DNA of 13,322 nt, taken from NCBI GenBank assembly GCA_022360075.1, contig JAKSDN010000462.1, positions 1-13,322 of the forward strand, read 5' to 3'. The DNA is from Kiloniellales bacterium (GTDB lineage Bacteria; Pseudomonadota; Alphaproteobacteria; Kiloniellales; JAKSDN01). Within the stretch, counting starts at the first letter, position 1. The number at the start of each line of letters is the position of its first letter. Below, in pieces: positions 1 to 7,282 of the stretch. Under the pieces are notes generated by a model, which saw only the letters and a list, made by a program, of their open reading frames with translations, was not told the origin of the DNA and did no database searches. Both the position numbers and the translations under genes were made by a program.

Positions 1-1347
1 GCCATAGCGGGCGGCGAGCTGGATGCCGATCGGCAGGCCCGCGGCGTTCCAATGCAAGGGGATCGAGGCGGCCGGCTGGCCGGTTATGTTGAACAGCGGC
101 GTGAAGGGCGTGAAGTCTCTGACCCGCGCATTGTAGCTGTCGAGATCGCCGTCGGTCCTGATCGTGCCGAGCGGTACGGGCGGCTCCGCCAGGGTCGGCG
201 TGAGGAACAAGTCGTAGGTCTCGAAGAAGCCAGCGACATCGCGGCCGGTGCGGTGGATCTCGTAGACGGCGCGCAGGTAGTCCATGGCGGAGTGAGTCCG
301 GCCCCGTTCCGCGAAAAGCCAGTTGACCCGCTCGACGTCGTCCGGCCGGGCTGGCCTCTGTTCGCTGGGATGCCCGCCGTCCAGGGTGTCGGCCATGTTG
401 GACGCAACGACGGTCAAGAGCGCGCCGCGCATCGCGTCCCCGTCGAAGTCGGGTGCTGCCTCCTCCACGTGGTGGCCGAGGTCTTCGAGCATCCGGGCGG
501 CGCGCTCGACGGCCTCGCGGCAATCCTCGTGGACCGAGACGCCGAAGGGCGCCTCGCGGGTCATGGCGATCCGCAGGCTGCCCGGCTCGGCGCCGACCTC
601 CTCGAGATAGGCCCGCGTCGGCGGCGGGGCGGTGTAGGGATCGCCCGGCGCGGGCCCACAGGTCGCGTCCAACAGGGCGGCGGAATCGCGCACGCTGCGG
701 CTGACGACGTGGGCCGTGGCGAGGCCGGCCCAGCCCTCGCCAGCCGCCGGCGCGTGAGTCATGCGGCCGCGGCTGGGCTTCAGACCGAACAGGCCGCAGC
801 AAGAAGCGGGGATGCGGATCGAGCCGCCGCCGTCGGAGGCATGGGCCATCGGCACGTAGCCCGCCGCCACCGCCGCCGCCGAGCCGCCGCTCGAGCCGCC
901 AGCGGTGCGATCCCGGCTCCAGGGGTTCCGCGTGGCGCCGTGCACGGCCGTCTCGGTCGAGACCGAGATGCCGAGCTCCGACGTGCTGGCCTTGCCGACG
1001 ATCACCAGGCCGGCCCGGCGATAGCGGGTGACGATCTCGCTCTCCCAATCGACCGTCCAGCCGCGGTGCAGCCGGCTGCCGTTCTCGCAGGGCGCTCCGG
1101 GGTAGAACACGTAGAGATCCTTGAGCAGGAAGGGCACGCCGTGGAAGGGCCCCTCGGGCAGCCCGGCGATCACCTGTTCGCGCGCCTTATCGAACAGCGG
1201 CTGGACGATCGCGTTGATCGCGGGGTCGCGCGCGTCGATGCGCTCGATGGCGGCGAACAGCAGGTCGCGCGGACCGACCTCGCCGCGGCGCACGAGCTCG
1301 GCCAGGCCCAGCGCGTCGTAGTCCTCGTAGTCGTCGAAAGTCGTCAT
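1..1347 (-). CDS. Amidase-signature family hydrolase, 3'-partial at window edge
   Basis: Reading the minus strand from an ATG at 1347 gives 449 open codons running off the left edge, so only the last few dozen residues are missing (family length about 450-500). The Ser-cisSer-Lys triad is visible: Lys76 in GVPFLLKD, Ser152 in [11 protein letters not shown] and nucleophile Ser176 in [11 protein letters not shown], with spacing (76 and 24) close to FAAH and other amidases. The following stretch [13 protein letters not shown] and the late QPAASIP and [13 protein letters not shown] are also family hallmarks. The [14 protein letters not shown] form resembles 6-aminohexanoate cyclic-dimer hydrolase (NylA-like) amidases; that subfamily call is inference. 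No signal peptide is seen, so it is probably cytoplasmic and cleaves a linear or cyclic amide. The start is supported by a strong Shine-Dalgarno sequence. It is transcribed away from the kinase gene. Confidence 0.93.
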   Translation of the reverse strand, partial: MTTFDDYEDYDALGLAELVRRGEVGPRDLLFAAIERIDARDPAINAIVQPLFDKAREQVIAGLPEGPFHGVPFLLKDLYVFYPGAPCENGSRLHRGWTVDWESEIVTRYRRAGLVIVGKASTSELGISVSTETAVHGATRNPWSRDRTAGGSSGGSAAAVAAGYVPMAHASDGGGSIRIPASCCGLFGLKPSRGRMTHAPAAGEGWAGLATAHVVSRSVRDSAALLDATCGPAPGDPYTAPPPTRAYLEEVGAEPGSLRIAMTREAPFGVSVHEDCREAVERAARMLEDLGHHVEEAAPDFDGDAMRGALLTVVASNMADTLDGGHPSEQRPARPDDVERVNWLFAERGRTHSAMDYLRAVYEIHRTGRDVAGFFETYDLFLTPTLAEPPVPLGTIRTDGDLDSYNARVRDFTPFTPLFNITGQPAASIPLHWNAAGLPIGIQLAARYG

Positions 1348-1354
1348 ACCGCTG

Positions 1355-1361
1355 CCCCTCC
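1355..1361 (-). promoter_or_regulatory. Ribosome binding site of the amidase gene
   Basis: On the minus strand GGAGGGG lies 7 bases upstream of the ATG at 1347. This is close to the ideal Shine-Dalgarno sequence and spacing, and it fixes the amidase start. The frame does not depend on any longer alternative. Confidence 0.7.
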
Positions 1362-1474
1362 CCGCGTTTGTTCGAGTAGCACTGAATGAAGGATTTATCC
1401 ACGGGGGTGCTATGAGTTCGTCGAAGAAACACGAAGCGCTTTCATGCGGAGATACCGGGATGCCGTCAATTGCA

Positions 1475-1561
1475 CTGTCACCCTCGGGCTTGATCCGAGG
1501 GTCCATCGAGGTCCGAGACTCGGACCGCGATGGATTGCCGGGTCAAGCCCGGCAATGACAG
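1475..1561. repeat. Four-way-junction (cruciform) palindromic repeat
   Basis: The element is an imperfect inverted repeat that resolves into nested perfect stems. The outer stem is CTGTC 1475-1479 with GACAG 1557-1561. The left side hairpin is ACCCTCGG 1480-1487 with CCGAGGGT 1495-1502. The middle stem is CCATCG 1503-1508 with CGATGG 1528-1533, capped by the hairpin GGTCCGAG 1510-1517 with CTCGGACC 1519-1526. The right side hairpin is ATTGCCGGG 1534-1542 with CCCGGCAAT 1548-1556. The loops of the two side hairpins carry complementary CTTGA (1489-1493) and TCAAG (1543-1547). The right arm resembles the GCCGGGTCAAGCCCGGC type of intergenic repeat common in alphaproteobacterial genomes. No transposase or tRNA features are present, so it is best called a REP/MITE-like element. 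Confidence 0.85.
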
Positions 1562-1684
1562 ACTGCTGTTCATAGCGTCGCCATTCGTGGAACCTCGTTC
1601 ATCCCGGCCAATTCAAAGCCCATCGCACCACACCCGACCTTGCCGCCCGGCGGCGAATTCCCGATGATCCCGCGCGTCACGGCT

Positions 1685-1691
1685 GAGGGGG
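1685..1691 (+). promoter_or_regulatory. Purine-rich Shine-Dalgarno tract before the kinase gene
   Basis: GAGGGGG abuts the ATG at 1692 directly, with no spacer. The same tract lies 6 bases before the in-frame GTG at 1698, which is a more usual distance. The true start of the kinase may therefore be the GTG two codons downstream; the protein would change by only two residues. Confidence 0.5.
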
Positions 1692-3233
1692 ATGACGGTG
1701 GCAGATGGGCAGAGGGCGCTGCTCGGCGTCGACTTGGGGGCGGGCAGCCTGAAGGCTTCGGTGATCGCGCCGGGCGGTGCCCTGTTGGGCGAGGCTTCGC
1801 ATCCGATTGCGACGGCGAGCCCCAAGCTAGGCTGGGCCGAGCAGGATCCCGTGGACTGGTACCGCGCCTTCTGCCGCGCCGTGCCCGAGGCCATCGCGCG
1901 GTCGGGCCTTGCGGCCAACGACCTCGCGGCGCTCGGCATCAGCGGCGGCGCCCACATCGAGGTGCTGGTCGATGCCGAGGACCGGGTGATCCGCCCGGCC
2001 ATCCTCTGGAGCGATCAGCGCAGCGCCGCGGAGGCCGAAGAGCTGCACGCCCGCGCCGGCGAGAGGATCATCGAGGCCTCGCTCAACCGGGTCAACCCGA
2101 CCTGGACCCTGGCGCACTTGCTGTGGTTGCAACGCCACGAGCCGGAGGCCGTCGCGCGGACCGCGCGCCTCTTCATCTCCAAGGACTATCTGCGTTATCG
2201 CGTCACCGGCGACTGGCACAGCGATTTCAGCGACGCGGTCGGCGCCCTGATGGCCGATGCCGCGACGCGCGGCTGGTCGGCGGAGATCTGCGGCCTGATC
2301 GACTGGCCGCTCGACCGGCTGCCGCCGCTCGCCGCGCCTGAATCAGTCGTTGGCGCCGTCACCGCGCAGGCGGCCGAAGCCGCCGGCTTGCCCGCGGGTC
2401 TGCCGGTGGTCACCGGCAGCAACGACACGACGGTCGAGCTCTACGGTGCCGGGGCGGTCACGCCGGGGCAGGGAGCGATCAAGCTGGCGACGGCCGGCGT
2501 GCTGTTCCAGGTCGCCGACGGCCCGGCCGTGCATCCGCCGATCTCCTGCTATCCCCATGTCATCGACGGTCTCTACTACACCGCGACCGGCACCAACTCC
2601 TGCGCCTCGGCCCATCGCTGGCTGCGCGACAACTTCTTCACGCCGTTCGATCCGGATGCCGCGTTCGATGGCGGAGCTTTGTTCCAGGCCATGGACGCGT
2701 TGGCCGCCGAGGTGCCGGCAGGGGCGGACGGTCTGCTGTTCCATCCCTATCTCCAAGGCGAGCGCGGCCCCTATTGGGACCCGCACCTGCGCGCCGACTT
2801 CATAGGCCTGACGATGCGCCACGGCCGTGCGCATCTGGTACGGGCGCTCTACGAGGGCATCGCCTTCTCGATCCGCGACCTGATGGAGTCGGCGCGGGCC
2901 GAGGGGCTGGACTACCAAGAGATCCGCCTGCTCGGCGGCGGGGCGCGCAGCCCGGTCTGGCGCCAGATCATGGCCGACGTGACCGGCTTGACGATCGACT
3001 GTCCGGAGCGCGGCGACGCCTCCTTCGGCGCGGCGCTGGTCGCCGGGCTGGGTGTAGGGATCTTCGGCTCGCCGCAGGAGGCGGTCGAGCGCTGCGTGCG
3101 CCTCGCCGCGCGCTGTCTGCCCGACCCGGCGCGGCACGCCCACTACGGCGAGCTCTTCGCGGTCTACAAGGAGGCTCAGGCCAGGCTCGCGCCCCTCGAT
3201 CACCGTTTGCACGCCCTGAGCAGCGGGGGCTAA
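1692..3233 (+). CDS. FGGY-family carbohydrate kinase, xylulokinase-like
   Basis: The 513-residue protein has the two actin-like ATPase halves of FGGY kinases at the usual length. The N-terminal phosphate loop is LLGVDLGAGSLK (10-21), followed by GWAEQDPVDWY (47-57), typical of xylulokinases. ILWSDQR lies at 104-110, and the probable catalytic base is Asp245 in TGSNDTT. The C-terminal nucleotide-binding half shows HPYLQGERGPYWDP (351-364), RALYEGIAFS (384-393), LLGGGARSPVWRQIMADVTG (413-432) and SFGAALVAG (444-452). It should phosphorylate a sugar or polyol with ATP in the cytoplasm. The substrate is uncertain: the GQMHG motif of true xylulokinases reads GGAHI here, and the usual PKLLW reads AHLLW (141-145). 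No sugar transporter or isomerase lies nearby. The start is ATG 1692 or GTG 1698. It converges on the acyltransferase gene 15 bases away with no terminator visible between them. Confidence 0.9.
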   Translation: MTVADGQRALLGVDLGAGSLKASVIAPGGALLGEASHPIATASPKLGWAEQDPVDWYRAFCRAVPEAIARSGLAANDLAALGISGGAHIEVLVDAEDRVIRPAILWSDQRSAAEAEELHARAGERIIEASLNRVNPTWTLAHLLWLQRHEPEAVARTARLFISKDYLRYRVTGDWHSDFSDAVGALMADAATRGWSAEICGLIDWPLDRLPPLAAPESVVGAVTAQAAEAAGLPAGLPVVTGSNDTTVELYGAGAVTPGQGAIKLATAGVLFQVADGPAVHPPISCYPHVIDGLYYTATGTNSCASAHRWLRDNFFTPFDPDAAFDGGALFQAMDALAAEVPAGADGLLFHPYLQGERGPYWDPHLRADFIGLTMRHGRAHLVRALYEGIAFSIRDLMESARAEGLDYQEIRLLGGGARSPVWRQIMADVTGLTIDCPERGDASFGAALVAGLGVGIFGSPQEAVERCVRLAARCLPDPARHAHYGELFAVYKEAQARLAPLDHRLHALSSGG

Positions 3234-3248
3234 TTCCCCGCCGAGCCG

Positions 3249-4178
3249 TCAGGAAAGAGCGACCGAGAAGCCGTCGTCGCCGACCGTCTCGCCGGCGGGA
3301 TTGAGCCCGTAGGTGATGGCGCGCAGGTAGTCGACCAAGCTCTGCCGGTCCTTGATGTGATCGATCTGGCCGTAGGGGATGGGATCGCCGATCTGAAGCC
3401 GTACCTCGCTGCCGATGCGCCGTGCGACCTCTTTGAGGATCAGGGCCTCGCGCAGCGCGCCGTTGATGTGACTGGCGATCTGGAACAGGCGGCTGTTCTG
3501 GCCCTCGAAGAAGATCGGCAGGACCGTCGCCTGGGACTGGGCGATCAGCTTGGCGGTGAAGGGCTTCCACTCGGAGTCCACGGCCCGGCTGAACCAGCGC
3601 TCGGCGGTCGAGACCGCGCCCGCCGGGAAGACGATCACGGCGCCGCCCTCGGCGAGCTGCTCCAGGGCGAGGCGCCGCGATTCGAGGTTCTGGCGGACCG
3701 CCTGCTTGGTCTCGGTGAAGTCGATCGGCAGCAGAAACGGCCGGATCTCCGGCGCCCGGTAGAGCACGCTGTGGGCCAGCACCTTGAACTCGCGGCGCAC
3801 CTTCGAGGTTAGATAGCTGATGACGATCCCATCGAGCACGCCGTAGGGATGGTTCGCGACCACGACCAGCGGGCCTTCCTTGGGAATGGCCCTGAAGCGT
3901 GTCTCGTCGTAGCGCACGCTCAAGCGCAATCGGCGAACGGCCGCCTCCCAGAAGCTCGCCTCCGGCCCGCCTTGCAGCCGGTACTCCCGATAGAGCCGGG
4001 CGAGCCGCGGCTGGCCGGTCACCTTCTCGATGGAGTGGATCGCCAGGCGGCGGAGGAGGGGATCGTCAGGATTGGCGTAGGAGACCGTCGGAATCTCTCG
4101 CGCGCGACGGCGCATCTTGCGCTCGCGAGCACCAGGGGAATTGGACACGCTGGCTTCCCGAACAGTGAAATCGGTCAC
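3249..4178 (-). CDS. PlsC-type lysophospholipid acyltransferase family protein
   Basis: The protein is up to 309 residues and carries an acyltransferase domain at about 85-265. The catalytic motif is NHPYGVLDG, with His110 and Asp116 (five residues between, rather than the four of classic HX4D enzymes). The second motif is VIVFPAGAVST (181-191), standing where FPEGTRS normally is, followed by VLPIFFEGQNS (219-229). This form matches a subgroup of lysophospholipid acyltransferases with an HP-G-LDG motif, so transfer of an acyl chain to a lysophospholipid or lipid amine at the inner membrane is likely. There is no strong transmembrane helix and the N-terminus is rich in basic residues. The start is unsure: GTG 4178 lacks a good Shine-Dalgarno sequence, while GTG 4148 has GGGAAG five bases upstream and ATG 4115 is a third option. 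It lies 229 bases downstream of the GTPase gene on the same strand and may have its own promoter. Confidence 0.85.
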   Translation of the reverse strand: MTDFTVREASVSNSPGARERKMRRRAREIPTVSYANPDDPLLRRLAIHSIEKVTGQPRLARLYREYRLQGGPEASFWEAAVRRLRLSVRYDETRFRAIPKEGPLVVVANHPYGVLDGIVISYLTSKVRREFKVLAHSVLYRAPEIRPFLLPIDFTETKQAVRQNLESRRLALEQLAEGGAVIVFPAGAVSTAERWFSRAVDSEWKPFTAKLIAQSQATVLPIFFEGQNSRLFQIASHINGALREALILKEVARRIGSEVRLQIGDPIPYGQIDHIKDRQSLVDYLRAITYGLNPAGETVGDDGFSVALS

Positions 4179-4407
4179 TGAAAAGATCGAGTCTATCGGA
4201 AGGAAGGGAAGCTTTTATGAAGCTCTCGTGAGAAGGGGAGACCTGATCGGTCAGAAAAACGAAACAAGTGTGAAGAGCGTTTCTAGCCTTACTTCGACGT
4301 CCGGATCTTCGCGCGATTCATTCCTCCGCGTCCTCACCCTTCGACAAGCTCAGGATGAGGGGTCCAGGGGGAGGTGCTGTTGGAATGCCTCGGGACTCCC
4401 GCGCAAT
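4179..4407. other. Intergenic region between GTPase and acyltransferase genes
   Basis: This 229-base gap between two minus-strand genes is more AT-rich near 4180-4310 than the coding DNA around it, as expected for the acyltransferase promoter. I found no confident -35/-10 pair. The left-hand part includes a weak palindrome CTGATCGGTCAG near 4243-4254, too short to claim as an operator. A repeat element sits at 4332-4360, and the remainder up to the GTPase stop shows nothing recognisable. Confidence 0.4.
4332..4360. repeat. Short palindromic intergenic repeat (CTCATCCTGAGCTTGTCGAAGG type)
   Basis: CCTCACCCT 4332-4340 pairs with AGGATGAGG 4352-4360 (eight of nine positions) around an 11-base loop. 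On the minus strand it reads as the CCTCATCCTGAG..TCGAAGG repeat that is common between genes of many alphaproteobacteria. It lies 47 bases past the stop codon of the GTPase gene and could act as an mRNA 3' end or stabiliser, but no T-tract makes it a standard terminator. It shares its end modules with the larger element at 8966-9084. Confidence 0.75.
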
Positions 4408-5337
4408 TTAGTTTGTCAGCGACGACTGAAACGTCTCCTCGAACCACGCCTCGTCCGGCATCTCCGGCAGACCGATGAAGACCAGGCAGGCGGGCGGGGG
4501 CGTTTCGGCGCGGCGCCACTTCTCGATCTGAAGACGGCGGCCGGCGCGCTGGACCAGGAACGTCTCGTCGCCGGTGCGAACGAAACCCTTCACCCGCAGA
4601 ACCGGCCGTGGCAGGGCCGCCAAGGCGTCGCGCAGTCGGTCGAGATGGACCGGCCGCTCCAGCCTGAGCGTCAAACTGCGGAACTGCGCGCCGTGATCGT
4701 GTCCGGCACCATGTCCGATTTGAGCGGACGCCGCCCGGTCCGAGGCGGCGCCGAACAGAAGACCCAACGGCAGGCGGGCCTGTACGCTCTCCATGATGGC
4801 GGCGGCCGGTGCGCGTTGCGCGAGCCAGGCTCGTAGCGCCGAACACTGGGCCTCGCCGATCAGGTCGGTCTTGTTGAGCACGAGGACCTCCGCGCTGTCG
4901 AGTTGGCTGCCCACGGTCTCTTGCAATCGCGCGTCCTTGGCACGCTCCCGGATCGTCTCGCCGTCGACCAGCACGATCGTCAGATCGCGCTGCAGTGCCG
5001 GATGCAGCGTCCCCACGTCGGCGATCTGGCGCGGGTCGGCGACGCCGCTGGCCTCGACGACGATGTGCTCGGGCGGCATCGGCCGGGCCAGGAGCTGGTT
5101 CAAGGTTTGCAGCAGGCTGTCGCCGATGGTGCAGCAGAGGCAGCCGTTGGCGAAGGTGATGGTGTCGCCGCCGTGCTCGGCGACCAAGGCGCCGTCGATC
5201 GCGATATCGCCGAAGTCGTTCACCAGGACCGCGAAGCGCCGGCCACTGGTCTCGGTCAGCAGCCGGTTCAACAGCGTCGTCTTGCCGGCGCCGAGAAAGC
5301 CGCCGATGACCGTGAGTGGGATCGCTGCGCGCGTCAA
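4408..5337 (-). CDS. COG0523 / CobW-like GTP-dependent metal chaperone
   Basis: The 309-residue protein is a G3E-family P-loop GTPase. It shows Walker A GGFLGAGKTT (12-21), NDFGDIAIDGALV (40-52, usually NEFGE), the metal-binding GCLCC (65-69, a CXCC motif), Walker B-region VVEASGVADP (93-102) and the guanine-specificity motif NKTD (155-158). A short histidine cluster (His209, 213, 215) precedes the CobW C-terminal domain, which includes LRVKGFVR (247-254). Such proteins bind Zn, Co or other metals and use GTP to insert them into target enzymes or in cobalamin synthesis; no cobalamin gene is present here. The start is a TTG only three bases after the stop of the amidohydrolase gene and in the same frame. 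There is no Shine-Dalgarno sequence, so translation probably depends on reinitiation. That arrangement suggests the GTPase serves the amidohydrolase, but this is inference. Confidence 0.92.
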   Translation of the reverse strand: MTRAAIPLTVIGGFLGAGKTTLLNRLLTETSGRRFAVLVNDFGDIAIDGALVAEHGGDTITFANGCLCCTIGDSLLQTLNQLLARPMPPEHIVVEASGVADPRQIADVGTLHPALQRDLTIVLVDGETIRERAKDARLQETVGSQLDSAEVLVLNKTDLIGEAQCSALRAWLAQRAPAAAIMESVQARLPLGLLFGAASDRAASAQIGHGAGHDHGAQFRSLTLRLERPVHLDRLRDALAALPRPVLRVKGFVRTGDETFLVQRAGRRLQIEKWRRAETPPPACLVFIGLPEMPDEAWFEETFQSSLTN

Positions 5338-5340
5338 AGC

Positions 5341-6990
5341 TCAGGCCGGGACGAGCTCGGCACAAGGAAAGACCTCTCCGCCGAGCAGCGTCCCCCAGAC
5401 GGGCACGTCCTTCAAGGCCGCCGGGCCGACGGTCAGCGGGTCTTCGTCCAGGACCGCGAAGTCGGCGCGCTTGCCGGTCTCGATCGAGCCGAGCTCGCCG
5501 TCGAGCTTGAGCGTGTAGGCCGCGCCGAGGGTGATGGCCTGGAGCGCGTCCTCGACCGTGATACGCTCGGCCTCGCCGAGCACGCGGCCCGAGACGGTCT
5601 CGCGGTTGACGGCGCACCAGGCCGTGAAGAGCGGCGCCAAGGGCGTGATCGGCGCATCGGAGTGAATGGCGAAGGGCACGCCCCAGCGCTTGGCCGATCC
5701 GGCGGCGTTCATGCGCTCGGCCCGCTCGGGCCCGAGGGTCTGCGCAGCGTGCTCGTCGCCCCAGTAGTAGAGGTGGTTGGCGAAGAGGTTCGCGCAGACC
5801 CCGAGCCGCGCCATGCGCCGGTAGTGCGCCTCGTGCGCCATCTGGCAGTGTTGCAGGGTGAAGCGCGCGTCGTCGCCCGGCGATTTGGCGAGTACGGATT
5901 CGATCGCGTCCAGCACGACCTCGGTCGCCTGGTCGCCGTTGGTGTGGATGTGAACTTGCAACCCGGCTTCGTGATAGGCGGCGATGACCCGGGGGATCTC
6001 GTCGGGGTCCATGTACCAGAGCCCGTTCGGGCTGCCGTTGTAATAGCCGGGCCACTTCAGCCGTGCGGTGAAGCCCTGGATCGAGCCGTCGGCGATCAGC
6101 TTGATCAGGCCGAAGCGCAGCTTGTCGCTGCTTTGGGGGACCAGGCCCTTCATCTTCGCCACGCCTTCTTCCACCGGGCCGGAAAGACCCAGGTAGGCGG
6201 GGACGATCCGCAGCGGATAGGCGGGGTCGTCGCTCACCGCGCGCAGGTTCTCAATCGTTTGTGCGGGCAGGGCGTTGGCAAGATCGGTCGCCGTCGTCAC
6301 GCCGGCGAGCTGGGCGGAGCGGGCGAAGGCCCGGAGCGAGGCCTCCTTGCCCATCTCCTCGAAGTGATCGCGGCCGACCGCGCCGAGCGCGAGGAAGCGC
6401 GCCGGCATGCCCAGCAGCTCGCCGCTCGGCGCACCGTCCGGGCCTTTCATGATCCCCATGACATCGGTCGAGGCGGTGATGTTCGCGCGCTCCAGGACCA
6501 GGCTGTTGACGTTGATGATGTGGAAGCTGGCGTGCACGACGACGATCGGCCGCCGGGTCGAGACGCGGTCGAGATCGGCGGCGGCCATGCGCCGGCCGGC
6601 GAAGTAGATCGGATCGAAACCCCAGGCGATGATCGGCGCCTCGGGGTCGCTCAGCTTGGCCTCCACGCGGCGCAGGTGTTCGACGACCTCGTCGATGCTG
6701 CGCAGCGCCGGCCGGGTGACGCCGTCCGGCCCGCGGCGTTCGAAGTAGCCGACGTAGTGGTCCTGCCAGACGCTGCCCTCCAACGAGTGGGAATGGCCCT
6801 CGATCATGCCCGGCATGAGCACCTTGTCGGCCAGGCGCTCGTCGAGTGTGTGATCGCCCCAGCCGGTGAGCTCCTCGAGGCTGCCGGCGCCGAGGATGCG
6901 GCCGTCGCGCACGGCGACGTGGGTCGCGAGCGGCCGGCGCGGGTTCATGGTGATGATCTTCTTGGCGCGAAAGATGGTGATGTCGCTCAC
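5341..6990 (-). CDS. YtcJ-type metal-dependent amidohydrolase (amidohydrolase family 3)
   Basis: The 549-residue protein has the family's small N- and C-terminal beta domain around a TIM barrel. The entry motif is PGMIEGHSHS (60-69, metal ligands His66 and His68). Lys297 in GLIKLIADGS is a candidate carboxylated-lysine or barrel ligand position. VHIHTNGDQA (346-355) gives His347/His349, LQHCQM (379-384) gives His381, and AIHSDAPITP (441-450) gives the catalytic Asp445. GSIETGKRADFAVLDEDPL (501-519) is the usual C-terminal signature. No signal peptide is visible. Relatives include N-substituted formamide deformylase, so hydrolysis of an amide C-N bond is likely but the substrate is unknown. 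The start is GTG 6990 with only a distant GGGGA upstream; no in-frame ATG extends it credibly. It is co-transcribed with the COG0523 GTPase and divergent from the peptide-type ABC importer. Confidence 0.92.
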   Translation of the reverse strand: MSDITIFRAKKIITMNPRRPLATHVAVRDGRILGAGSLEELTGWGDHTLDERLADKVLMPGMIEGHSHSLEGSVWQDHYVGYFERRGPDGVTRPALRSIDEVVEHLRRVEAKLSDPEAPIIAWGFDPIYFAGRRMAAADLDRVSTRRPIVVVHASFHIINVNSLVLERANITASTDVMGIMKGPDGAPSGELLGMPARFLALGAVGRDHFEEMGKEASLRAFARSAQLAGVTTATDLANALPAQTIENLRAVSDDPAYPLRIVPAYLGLSGPVEEGVAKMKGLVPQSSDKLRFGLIKLIADGSIQGFTARLKWPGYYNGSPNGLWYMDPDEIPRVIAAYHEAGLQVHIHTNGDQATEVVLDAIESVLAKSPGDDARFTLQHCQMAHEAHYRRMARLGVCANLFANHLYYWGDEHAAQTLGPERAERMNAAGSAKRWGVPFAIHSDAPITPLAPLFTAWCAVNRETVSGRVLGEAERITVEDALQAITLGAAYTLKLDGELGSIETGKRADFAVLDEDPLTVGPAALKDVPVWGTLLGGEVFPCAELVPA

Positions 6991-7282
6991 GGCGGAAGGT
7001 CCCCGGCGTCTGCAGATCGGGCGTCGACTGTGCCATTTGTCGGGGCCGCCTCAAAGTGTGTTCGCTGACGTCTTCGTCCTTGCACCTTGTAAGCCGTCGT
7101 TGGTCGGAGCAATGATCACCTCTCAAGGGGGAGTAATCGTGGGTGAACCAGCGGACTGGACGGCTGCGGACCCGACGCCTTAGTCTGTTGCTCCGTCCGA
7201 ATGCGGCCAGGTGAGGCAGCGGCCCGGAGCGACCGTGAGCCGGGGCGGCAGCCAAGAAAACACGATGAGGGAGAATGGTGTG
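6991..7282. promoter_or_regulatory. Divergent control region of amidohydrolase and ABC importer operons
   Basis: This 292-base gap separates two operons transcribed away from each other, so it should hold both promoters and any shared operator. I could not assign -35/-10 elements with confidence. It is the only gap over 200 bases in the window that carries no palindromic repeat element, consistent with a dedicated regulatory role. No regulator gene is adjacent. An inverted pair CGGAGCAA (near 7105) and TTGCTCCG (near 7188) exists but is widely spaced and may be chance. Confidence 0.4.
7269..7274 (+). promoter_or_regulatory. Ribosome binding site of the substrate-binding protein gene
   Basis: GGGAGA lies 8 bases before the ATG at 7283. 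This decides the start in favour of 7283 over the in-frame ATG at 7265 and GTG at 7211. The earlier starts would place extra charged residues before the signal peptide and lack a good Shine-Dalgarno sequence. Confidence 0.65.

Larger units (their letters stand above)
1348..1691. other. Divergent intergenic region between amidase and kinase genes
   Basis: This 344-base gap must hold the promoters of both the leftward amidase gene and the rightward kinase gene. I could not identify convincing -35/-10 pairs. Its centre is occupied by the structured repeat at 1475-1561. The flanks, 1367-1474 and 1562-1684, show no credible gene: a short ATG-started frame at 1412 runs straight into the repeat and has no recognisable protein character. 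Confidence 0.5.

Noticed and set aside
52..1389. A 445-codon plus-strand open frame
   Set aside because: It is antisense to the amidase, whose catalytic motifs are unmistakable on the minus strand. No domain is visible in the plus-strand translation.
1412..1560. Small open frame starting ATGAGTTCG
   Set aside because: It runs into the structured repeat, has no Shine-Dalgarno sequence, and its translation resembles no protein family.
1475..1561. tRNA or tRNA-like gene, suggested by the cloverleaf shape
   Set aside because: The stem lengths do not match a tRNA, there is no T-loop GTTCRA-type box, no 7-base acceptor stem and no sensible anticodon arm.
4243..4254. CTGATCGGTCAG as an operator
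   Set aside because: Only four bases pair on each side and the site stands alone; this is expected by chance in a gap of this size.
4334..6055. A 573-codon minus-strand open frame spanning two genes
   Set aside because: It is an alternative frame of the amidohydrolase and GTPase coding DNA, very rich in Arg and Pro. Its last residues come from the intergenic repeat at 4332-4360.
4903..7068. A 721-codon plus-strand open frame
   Set aside because: It lies antisense to the amidohydrolase and GTPase genes, which have clear motifs. Its translation has no recognisable domain and is rich in Arg, Ala, Gly, Asp and Val, typical of high-GC shadow frames.
7211..7282. Earlier start for the binding protein at GTG 7211 or ATG 7265
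   Set aside because: Both would put extra residues before a normal signal peptide, and the GGGAGA sequence is correctly spaced only for ATG 7283.
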